From NCBI RefSeq assembly GCF_001642475.1, contig NW_019173938.1:62001-126000 (forward strand): a stretch of 64,000 bases of DNA, given 5' to 3'. The position numbers and the translations under genes were made by a program. The first letter of the stretch is position 1; the number at the start of each line of letters is the position of its first letter. The DNA is from Fonsecaea monophora (lineage: Eukaryota > Ascomycota > Eurotiomycetes > Chaetothyriales > Herpotrichiellaceae). The notes under the pieces were generated by a model. That model was given only the letters and a program-made list of their open reading frames with translations. It ran no database searches and was not told the origin of the DNA. Of this stretch, positions 46,161 to 56,058 are shown piece by piece.

Positions 46161-47530
46161 TCAAAAGATAGCCATGGCGTTAGGATGACTACCCACGCCG
46201 CCTGGAAAGTGTGAAAATGTGAGCGAAATACTCTCTAGCCGTTGGGCAGGGGAGAGAGCCTTACCGGGCACGTTTGACGGGCTGCTCACGAAGAAGAAAT
46301 GATATCTACCGTGTCTCTTGCACGCGTCCGCCAGCTTCTCAAAGTCCCACATCTCCCCTATGGGACAGCCCCAGCGCGGGAGCAGGTAGAGATGGTGGTT
46401 CCAGTCGTACGGGGTCGGCCACGACTCGAAGGCCGGCGAGTCCGAAGCCACGGCCGCGAAGTAGTTGTCGTGGAGGAAGTCGACCATCTCCTCGCTGACC
46501 TCGACGCCGACGAATTTGAAGTCGTAGACCCCCGTCCCTTTGGCAATACTGGCGCGGCTGTCCTGGTCGAGTCTCTGGTAGTTGTCGATCCAGCCGGTGC
46601 GGATCATCAGGATGTCGCCGTATTGGAACGTCAGGCCCTGGGCTTTTGCACAGGCAAGCAGCTCGGATGTGGAGATGGGATGAGTCTCGTTCGGGTCATA
46701 TTTCTTGTTGTTCTGCAGAGCATACGACCAGTAATCGATGAGAACTCCTCTTCCGACTTTATATGCTGTCAGCGCCAATTGGATTGTTGATATAGGGGTT
46801 CTTCTATACCAATGCCATGGTCTGCCCATGCTTGAATTCCACAGCGCGTAGTGTTCATGATTTCGTCTTGGGTAAGCTAGCTCAATTAGTTCTGGCGACA
46901 GGCGCCTGAAAGGCCAACGCGGAGCAATGACTGACATTATTGTAAAAGACATAACCGCCACCATTGGCGATGCTGACCTGGAAGAGACCGTTAATCATTA
47001 TCTTCCAACGCAGCACCGATGTGTCTTACATGTCTGAATCCGTCCCACTGTGTTTCTCGTCAGTTCCATCATTCAAAACGCCTTTTAGCAAATCGCTTAC
47101 CTGCGACCCCGACTGCGAGTTCATCTGATACAAATCATCGTTACCGGCAGGACCTAGGCTCTTCACTTTCCACTCAAAGGGCTCGCGACCAAATGCTGGA
47201 GGATTTGGGAGATTCAGAGGCCAGCTAGATGTCCATCAGGACTAGAACACCAGATGGCAGAAATATCGCGTTTGACATACTCCAGATTGACCGTCTCGCC
47301 GGACTCGACGAGCTTCGCGGCCTCCCGTCGGCGGCGCGGAGTCAGCAGGTTGAGTCGCCCTAGCTGTGACGTGTCACTGTCAGTCCATCCCGTAGTGACG
47401 CCGAGCACTTCAGAGGAGATGGTACCTCGTCATCCTTGCCCCAGAACCACGCGGCACCCTTGGGAGCACCAGGAATATCTGGCAGTTCCGCGCGTTTTGG
47501 GAGACTGTCGGAGTCTGGATCGAAGCTCAT
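46161..47530 (-). CDS. PF04199-type cyclase/metal-dependent hydrolase A, 323 aa
   Basis: Eight exons: 47530-47426, 47363-47281, 47224-47101, 47047-47030 (an 18-nt micro-exon), 46977-46936, 46876-46810, 46756-46265 and 46201-46161; total divides by three. Family hallmarks: GAAWFWGKDDELGRLNLLTP, DWPLNLPNPPAFGREP, SGSQWDGFRH, DHGIVGRGVLIDYW, GDILMIRTGW and a C-terminal PNAMAIF. Relatives of kynurenine formamidase and isatin hydrolase, which hydrolyse amides or lactams. The bacterial GTHxDxPxH metal motif is GSQWDGFRH here (His to Gln). Position beside BVMO-3 suggests ester, lactone or diketone hydrolysis. Confidence 0.88.
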
Positions 47531-48069
47531 TTTGTTTCCTTTTGGTGTCGGTACTGCGTACGGGAGTCGCTTAATTACACAGTCGATTGATGGGAGTGCC
47601 GTGAAACCTCCAAAATTATCGCCGCTGTCGGCCCACGAGTGACGAAGCCCGATTGTTCTTATATCCCTGGCACGTTCTACAATGAAGCCAAGCCCGTTCT
47701 GCTCTGCCTATGCTGTCTGACGGCGATTGGAACGGCGATGCACCTCGGCAACACAGGGCAAAGGGCTATATTACACACTCGGGTCGATAGCCGCACGACG
47801 CTTCAAGTTGTATGGTTTGCTTCGACCGATTCGTGCGTGTCCAGGGTCCACTGGCCCTTGACCCAGGGATTTAGTGTTATTGGTCCCACGGCAATAGATG
47901 GCGGGAGCGGAGAGACTCTCTTATTGGGTTACTCACAGCGTGCTAACCATATATGGATAGATTCAAGACAAGGACTCCACAGTATTGGACCCACTCTGCC
48001 AATGACAGCATTCATAGAGCAAGCCTTTTCATTTGAGACCTGTATCCAATGCGCAAAAGCGAGATCTCT
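47531..48069. other. Intergenic region
   Basis: 539 nt: promoter of cyclase-A and 3' flank of BVMO-3. No gene seen. Confidence 0.5.
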
Positions 48070-50225
48070 CTAAACGTCGTAGTCTCTCTGCTCATCTATA
48101 CCGTCCACAAGTCCAAGGTAAAAAGTTAGATCCCGTCCGTCCAGGTCCCGCATCGAGAAGCCGTTGCCTAACCAATACCATGCATTCCCATGTCTGTATT
48201 TTATGTGATAGTCCTCATACCGCGGTGAGCTCAACAGCTCCATACTAGATGAAGAGTCAGCAGCATATCCCATGAAAGTTGGCCACCTCTCTTGACATAA
48301 AGAGAAGAGAAATATTGGGAGAGATCACTTACTACTGCAGTCTGGTTCCTGGGTGAAGCATTATCCGGCCGTCGATTGTGCCTCCTTTGAACCAACTCCG
48401 ACACGGTGCGTCGTAGACGGTTCGCTTGTTGAAAAGGTCAGCGTGCTCGGCGTATTGGTCAATCATCTCCGTCTTGGGTGTAATGCTCTTGATATCCTCC
48501 AGCTGGATCTTGCGGACCATTTGTACGATGTACGATGCAAACAGCTCGATCATGGGCATGGCGCTTCCCTGCCCGAGAGGCCCGTAGGGGCCATAGAACG
48601 TGAAGTAGTTGGGCATGCTGGGCGCCCCTACACCAAGGTATCCAATAGGTTTCTTCGCGTACAGATCCTGTAGATTGATACCGTTGGCGATGATTGGGAA
48701 TCGAGGAACCCAGGAGGTGTCGAAGCCAGTGGCGCAAATAATCACATCCACTTCCTGCTCGACGCCATCCGGGTCGATGAACCCTTTGGGGGTAATTTGA
48801 GATAGTCCGCCTTCACAGTAGACCTGGACGTTCTCTTCAATCAAAGCCTCGAGGTAGCCGTTACCGGGACTGGAATGCGTCAGTAAAACATTGCTAGGTG
48901 GAGGGACACTGGTGAAATGAAACTTACGTGGGCCTCTTGCAGCCAACTGGGAATGTTTTTGGGATCAGTGCTTCTGCCAGCTTTTCATGGCCTTTCAAGC
49001 GCCCTGTCATTTCTGTGTGGGCAAACTGATTCGTGTTAGTGAGCAGCTCGTGATGTTCCTTTTGCATGGGATGTACCTTCATTGCTGCCATCGAATCTGG
49101 GGTATTCTTGTGAAATACGTAGAACCCTCGAACCATCTCAACTTCGACCGACTTCCTATACTTGAGGTAGTAGTCGGGGTCATTGCGGAAACGTTTCTTC
49201 TGTTCTTCCGAGTCTGTTATCGCGACGGGTTAGTACCAGTAGATCAAACAGAGAGTGCTTGGGCGAGGAAAATACATTCGAAATTCGTGCCGTTCTCTCC
49301 GGCGTACTTCTGTGCAAATCCAGCCGTCATCCAAGTCGGCGTCCGCACCCAAGTGTATAGTTTCGACACGTCCTTCTGGATATTGGCGACAATCTGAATC
49401 CCACTCGAGCCGTTTCCCACAACAGCGACTCTCTTGCCCTTCAGGTCCAAGTCATCTGGCCACGCCGCGGAGTGCGTCAAGATGCCTTTGAACGAGTGTA
49501 GGCCTTGGATATCTGGCCACTTCCATTTACTGGACGTCGCTTAGCCTTCGCCACGTTAGAGTCCTCTGCGGAAATGCTTACTTTAAGAATCCCATTGCAT
49601 TGACGAAAATATCGCACTGCTCATCGATCTCAGCGCCAGTCGCGAGATCTCTGATCTTCAAGTTCCATAGTCCAGTCTCCTCATCCCAGTCGGCACGCTG
49701 GACCTCGTGGCTCAACTTGATGTACTTCCAAAGGTCAAACTTGTCGACGACGCCTTTGAAGTAGGCAAAGATCTCCGAAGCCTCGGCGTAGTACTTGGAC
49801 CATACTTCTGGGTTCCAGGAGAATTGGTAGGTGACACTCGGTATGTCGCACGCACAACCACTGCATTTCATTCATGTCTGTCAAGAACAGTACTTGGAGG
49901 CTGCAATGAGATTTTAGAACGTGAAAGTCACTTACGGATACTTGTTCTCCCACCATGTCCCCGCGACGTCGTTGTTCTTCTCGTATATGACCAGATCGAC
50001 ATTCTGCAGGCGATCCTGTGCGAACTTTGCCAGGTTGATGCCCGACGCACCAGCTCCTGCGCAGATTATCCTGAGCTTTCGCGCGGTTCCCGAGGGGACT
50101 TCGTTGATCGAGTATCCGTTTTCATTGGTCGTCGGCCAGTTGTACAGCGCTGGATAGTTCTCCGGGGGCACAGCGATCCCGTTCGCTTTTGGAATTTCCT
50201 CGTCTTGCACCAGTTGGACAGCCAT
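48070..50225 (-). CDS. Baeyer-Villiger monooxygenase 3 (BVMO-3), 589 aa
   Basis: Seven exons: 50225-49936, 49860-49582, 49529-49276, 49213-49077, 49025-48928, 48869-48333 and 48244-48070; divides by three. FAD motif IICAGAGASGINLA (residues 53-66), GTWWENKYPGCACDIP, complete fingerprint FKGILTHSAAWP at 203-214, NADPH motif VVGNGSSGIQI, PGNGYLEAL, DVIICATGFD and YGPYGPLGQGSAMP. Same StcW-like group as BVMO-2. A 51-nt segment (49026-49076) has splice signals but also reads through in frame; splicing it gives better agreement with relatives. Flanked on both sides by paralogous PF04199 hydrolases in the same orientation. Confidence 0.93.
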
Positions 50226-50709
50226 GGTTGATGGGTTTCTTGTTCGTGAAAGAGCCAGCAATCTCTCTCTCTCTCTCTTCAAAGGCTGGCCTACACCTAC
50301 TTACTTACCTAGAGCGAAGACTCACTCTTTCAACAAACGTGACTGATTGCCTCGGACACACTACAATACGCGCTAGGAATCCATGCGTGTCTTGCCACAA
50401 CACACGGGTATGATCCGCTCTCCGAGTCAGATTCGTCCCAAGCAGTGTGTTTTCGGTTCGGTAATTTATCCGTTACGATCCGCCACGTCTGAGACGAAGT
50501 GCATGTAATATTCGGTACAGCAGTTCAGATGATATCCCATGCGGGGGAGAGAGCTTTGTTACACAGTTTCAATACCCTGGAGTAACGGTTTAAGTAACGG
50601 TTTTTAACTCACAAGGGTTAGTTTAGCTTTGAACTGCAGAGACGGTTTGGCTTTGAAGCTTTGATCTTCTCATTGTCTTCCTACGTAGTGAACTAGACTA
50701 TTTTCTTGA
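50226..50709. other. Intergenic region BVMO-3 / cyclase-B
   Basis: 484 nt with a (TC)8 repeat in the BVMO-3 leader. No gene seen. Confidence 0.5.
50262..50277. repeat. (TC)8 microsatellite
   Basis: Eight TC units (GA on the sense strand of BVMO-3), about 37 nt upstream of its ATG. Confidence 0.85.
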
Positions 50710-51947
50710 TCACAGCACAGCAAGCGCATTTGGTGGACTCGCCACGCCCCCTTCGATGTTCAGTGGTGCACTCGTCACAAAGAACGTCCACCTCTTCTGT
50801 TTCTTGCATTCGGCAGCCAATGCTTCCAAATCCCACAGCTCCCCCAATGGTGTTCCCCACAGACCGAGCGCGGTGTCGTGGATACCTGAAGTATTGTCAG
50901 TGTCGGAATTTATAGGGTCATAGCATTTGAGGTATGCCGGAGGGGCATGGCGTGAGACTTACGGTACGGCATCTCGGCCGGCCAGGCTTCGAAAGCCATG
51001 TTGTCCCCGACGAGGGCGGCAAAGTGGTGGTTCCACAGCCACTCGATGGACGATGCTGTCCCCTCGACTCCGATATAGTTGTGGTTGACCTTGCAGCCTT
51101 GCACCCTCTCCTCGTCCGTGGCTTCATTGTACCACTTGATCCATCCCGTGCGCACGAAGAGGATATCGCCGGGAAGAAATTCACTTCCCTGCCACTTGGC
51201 GATCTCATCTAGATCCTTCTCGGTGATCTTGTGCTTGCTGTCCGCCCTGTATTTGATCCCTTTGTGCTCCGCCCACACGACGTAGTCAAGTAGGATCCCT
51301 CGTCCGGTGACGCCTCCTCGTTTGAGCCATTCTGTGCGCCCGTGGTCAGATTTTGTTCAGGGGCATCGTTGACGGACTGTAATTGTCTGTTACTCACCTT
51401 GAATTCCGTTCCTGGAGTTCGGATTCGGTCCACTGATTTCCTCGTGGGTCAGTCCGTTGTAGTATTGCTGAGTCTCCTGAAAAGCCCAGTGTCCTGTCTA
51501 CTGTTAGTGGAAGGTCTTTCCTTCGTGAAGCCGATGCCAGGGTGGTACTAACGCAGCCCATCCCACTGGCTGCTGGTCTGGGTGTTGATTGTGATTTCGT
51601 CGTCATGTCCCACCAACGCGGGCTTCAAGTCCAGAAACTTGTGGATGATGGGATTTCGATTATGTCCCGGGTTGCGGATGTTCTCGAGTGGCCAGCTAAA
51701 GGAGCCTTGTCAGCGGACCTGCCTATCAAGATACGTCCCAGAGAGGTGAATACTTCAGCGAGACACTCACTCCCGCCTGGATCTCTTCTTTGGCACGGAG
51801 AACTTTCTTCGGCGTCAGCAGGTTCAGCGTCCCCAGCTCGTCCTTGACGCCGTCTTTGTCAAATAAGCCCCATGCGCAGCCATGAGGCATCCCCGGGACG
51901 GGCGGGATGTCCTTGTACGAGGGTAGGTCTTCGGCTTCCAGAACCAT
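50710..51947 (-). CDS. PF04199-type cyclase/metal-dependent hydrolase B, 325 aa
   Basis: Exons 51947-51754, 51695-51553, 51493-51398, 51331-50963 and 50885-50710; divides by three. MPHGCAWGLFDKDGVKDELG, LGTLNLLTP, NWPLENIRNPGHNR, TSSQWDGLRHWAF, QYYNGLTHEEI, TGRGILLDYV, GDILFVRTGWIKWY, WGTPLGELWDLEALA and PPNALAVL define the family. As in cyclase-A, the GTHxDxPxH metal motif reads SSQWDGLRH. One intron (before WPL in both) is at the same codon and phase as in cyclase-A, supporting common ancestry, while others differ. Likely hydrolyses a cyclic or acyl intermediate made by BVMO-3. Confidence 0.9.
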
Positions 51948-52353
51948 TGTGATGTATTCTTTCCAACAGCGTATGTGCTCTGTCTGTGTTTGACCATTCC
52001 ACGAACCAAAGAGTCGAGCCCGGTTTAAATTACTAGTTCCTCAAGTCATGTGTTGCGTGTCATGGGCCAGATGGGCCGTCCCTCCGTGTTTCGGGCCTTG
52101 TGCTCCGCTGGATAGACTTATCTGGCGGATGACCCGAGACTCTATACTGTCACTGCAAGCCACGTGCGGCATAATAGCCGCTCTACTTTGAACGTAGCTT
52201 GTTCTTCAAACGTCGTCAACCGCCTGCTATACGACAGTCTTGTCGTTCCATTCAATGACGACTTTTCGGAGATATGATTCCATGCATGTGTCGAATCTAG
52301 CTAGTACTCTAAGACGTCCCTCGGCAGCCTGTGTATCGGTCCCTGGCGAGAAT
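51948..52353. other. Intergenic region
   Basis: 406 nt between cyclase-B and the 3' end of the acyl-CoA ligase, both minus strand. Nothing recognised. Confidence 0.5.
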
Positions 52354-54339
52354 CTACGACTGACGCAGTGCGAGCGACTCTTTCAACAGCGCGTCCCCAA
52401 GCTCTCTCAGCACGTTCTTCTTGATCTTCCCACTCCCCGTCAACGGATATGAGTCGCCAACTTTGGGATCGCCAATCCAGAAGATGTGTTTCGGCGCTTT
52501 ATGCCTCCCGAGTCTCCGCCTTACCCAGCTTCTTACTTCTTCGTCATCTGGCCGTTTGTCACTCGCAGCTTGTAGAAAGGACGCCACGATCTCGCCGTAT
52601 TTGTCATCCTTCAACCCCACGACGCTGGCGTTCATGATCAATGGGTGTTCCATGAGGATCTCTTCGATTTCGAGAGGGAAAATATTCTCCCCGCCTGGTG
52701 GTCACCAATAAGTTTGTTGCCCGGGCTATATGGGAAGACAAACGTGAGGGGAAAGGATTGGAGCGTACCGCGAATGATGATGTCTTTTATCCGACCCGTG
52801 ATTTTACAGTATCCGTCTTCGTCGAACGCGGCTTCGTCGCCAGTATGCATCCACAAAGTCCCATGCTCGTCCCGTATCATGACCTCCTTTGTCTTCTCCG
52901 GGTTCTTCCAGTAGCCCTTTTGCAGCAGATAACCGGAGATACATAGTTCTCCTTTACAGCCGATGGGCACAATGTTTCCCTGCCCGTCAATTATCTTTGC
53001 TGATGTATGTGGTAGGATCGTGCCGACGGTGGCTAATCTTCGTTCGAGCGTGTCGTTCCAGGAGGTCATGAAGCTGGCAGGAGACGTTTCCGTCATGCCT
53101 GAAGCTAGTCAGTCTTCGAATCTGTGGGATAAGTGGCGACGGTAAGGCTTACCATAGGTGTTCGTCAGGTACTTGAGGCTCATTTTCTTTCCCAAATCTT
53201 CCATCATCTGTCTCGGTGTTGCTGAACCTGCAGCAATGCCCGTCCTCAGCCTTGAAAAGTCGTGTTGTGGCCCAATCAGCTGCATCTCTGCGGCCCACAT
53301 GGCGGGTACGCCGTGAATAGCTGTACATTGCTCCTCCAGGACGGCACTCAGGACAGATTCGGCATCAAAGCTGTCGCTGGGGAACACGATGGTGCTACCG
53401 TGGGTAATCGTCGCCAATAGTCCCAAGACGAGCCCGAAGCAATGAAACAATGGTGGAGGGCAACAAAGAATGTCCTTGTCGGAAAGCGCCATTCGATCCC
53501 CGATGAAGCGCGCGTTGTTGATGATATTGCTGAAAGCACGAGTGGTCAGATTATATGACCTTAAAAGTAGACTTGGGACTTACAAATGTGTTAACATGGC
53601 TGCCTTCGGGTTGCCTGTCGTCCCACTGGTGAATTGAAGGTTACAGACGTCGTGAGGAGATACAGCCAGCTCTGCCGTCTGCAGGGCCGTGTCGCTTACT
53701 TCATGACCTCGGGAAACAACGTCACGTAACGTCGGAAGAAATCTGTACTTGGTTGTCTGATCGTCTCTCAACAGAAGCAATTTCTGTAATCCAGGTATGC
53801 TTGTGGCCCTGGTCGAATCCAGGAGGGTCTCGATCGTGCTATCATAGCTTCGTGTGCCGATTCTGGCCGTAATGAATAGCACCTTGCACTCTAGACCAGC
53901 CCATTAGCATATATTTTCCTGTAGGGGGAAAAGCAATACACATACCACTGGCAACGATTGCCCGCTTCAGCTCTTCTGGTGTGTATGTCACATTGAGCAC
54001 CACGAGAATCGCGCCTATTCGTCCACACGCGAAGAAAAGCTCCACATACTCGGCGCAGTTTCCCGCAAAAATTCCCACGCAATCTCCATGTCGGATTCCA
54101 AGAGAAAGCAGGCCTCGCGCAATCTGTTGGCTCCGCGCGCGAAGAGACAAGAAGGAGTGGCGAACGTTTTGAGCCCGAGACACCAAAGAGGTTTTGGAGG
54201 CAAGTTTCTGCGCCTGCAAGTCCAGCAATGTGCCTAGATGGAGGCTTAGAAGCTCTGGCTCCTTTGGGCCATGAAGAATCGATAGCCGCGTCTTCTGGTC
54301 GAGGTGGCGGAGAGTCTGATGTAGACGCTCAATGGCCAT
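52354..54339 (-). CDS. AMP-forming acyl-CoA synthetase (ANL superfamily), 582 aa
   Basis: Exons 54339-53946, 53890-53584, 53529-53153, 53098-52769 and 52694-52354; divides by three. ATP loop LQFTSGTTGNPKAAMLTH (TSGTTG at 219-224), PPPLFHCFGLVLGLL, NTYGMTETSPASF, LWMHTGDEAAFDEDGYCKI, GRIKDIIIRGGENIFP and the catalytic Lys in LTGSGKIKKN. Looks like the medium-chain/AcsF2-type group. It activates a free carboxylic acid to acyl-CoA, the entry step for CoA-dependent degradation. The C-terminus (ALRQS) is not a PTS1. Last of four co-oriented genes with cyclase-B, BVMO-3 and cyclase-A. Confidence 0.94.
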
Positions 54340-56058
54340 AATGTCAGTGAGCTACTGATACTCCGGAGCAGAGAGGTGTAGCTGGGCTCCTACAGTCTAC
54401 TGTCGCGACTCAGCGCGTATTTACATGGACGTGTGGGAATCTTCTGTGTCAGAGATCGGTGGACACGGAACCAGCCCGTGACCAGACTGGGGAGACCGGA
54501 GATGCGGTGCAGGGACCCTGACTAACTGCGAAGTGGTCCAAAGGGCTTGATCTGGCTCTCCTACAAGTTATTCACATTGTCACTTATGTGGCAGTCACCC
54601 CATCGTAGCGTCTTCTGGCCGATCGAAGCCACCATGGAAGCACAGGATATTCCCTTATTAGCCACACATCTGTTCAGATTCACGTCCTCAGTGACCATCG
54701 TGCAGACTCTGTCCATTCTTTTGGTCTATATACTGTCATTTTTCTCTTAGCAGCCATGTTGCACACCTTGGGCTCAGGATGACTACTTATCAGAAAAGAC
54801 AGTGCTCAATGACGACTTTTTTTGTCTCTATCACATGCGAGAAACTGAGGCTCAAACCCAGATCACAGTATCGAAGCGACTGCATTTCAAGCCTTTCGGT
54901 GTCGTAACCCTGTCCACACTACGGAATCCGATCTTTGAGCGATGCAGTTCAGTGTATCGCACGTTCGAGCGCCGGTTGGTACGATCAAAATGAGCCTGCC
55001 ACGGGATGAAGCTTCTAGTACCCGAATTGGAAAGTGGTGCCCACAACTCGACTCCGCATTGTTTTGTTTCGTTGATGCTGTTGTGCATAAAGGTAGACAC
55101 AAACACTTGCCACCAGCTACAAGGAGGAGTAGGGTCCTGCTCCGTGGCAGGGCAGTTGAGAATCTCGACCATTATGCCATGTCACTGAGCTGGGTCCATT
55201 CCCTCGACTCAGAGAGACACGCCAGGCTTGAATGCCCAATCGGGTCGGCAATAGGTACCCGAGATTTGTGGACACGGATCCCCACCGCATCTTCCGCCCT
55301 GGAACCTGACCACTTTGCTTGATGCCGGCCAACGCCGAGAGGACGGATCTTGGATCTCGCGCTCGGTATTTTGTGAAGCATGCTGGGAAAAAGGTTGGGT
55401 CGGCCGGACAAGGTCAACCTTTCCATCTTCCTTGATCTCGGAGTGCTACAGCTTGAAAGACCTTGCTCGGATGATAAGCCTACGAGTATATAGTATTGAG
55501 GTTTGGCAATTTACATCAGCCTTTTACTATTCGAGATTTACATACAAGTCGCAGGGATATGCATGTATTGAGTCCCTAGTGACTTTTCTTCCAGGCACGC
55601 TCATAGTAGACTGGCTGACTAGCTACACTTTTCACTCGACTATGCCCAACCCATTGCTCAACTCTGGCAGGGATTTCCTTGGCTATCACTGTGGCAAATG
55701 TTAGGCCACGCGACGTTCTCGTTCCTTGTAGTTCCAGAGTCTCTTGGACGCTTGCCCCGCCCACAAATGACTTTCGCACCATCGGGGGTTGTCTTTTCAT
55801 AGGCGCAAAAGTAGGCTCGGAGAGACCCTCCTTAGACCCAAGAAGAAAATGGTTGGCAGCTCCGGGGCAACATGTGGGGGATTTGAAAGCGTGGCATTCC
55901 CATCCCACACCTACGCTTGCTTGCTACCGTAGGCATAGCCATCGCACCACTTTGACAATCTGGAGCATTGTTTTCTCCTCTTACCAATCTAACTAATGCT
56001 TCAAATTTGAGCCACGATTACAACGCAAGCTGTCATAGGGAAACTTTTCAGTGACAGA
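54340..56058. other. Intergenic region
   Basis: 1.7 kb between the divergent acyl-CoA ligase and the regulator at 56059. Several short frames (longest about 126 codons) lack protein character. The largest gene-free stretch of the window. Confidence 0.5.

Noticed and set aside
54942..55322. 126-codon frame in the 54.3-56.0 kb gap
   Set aside because: No domain, no convincing start context and similar-length frames occur on both strands there.
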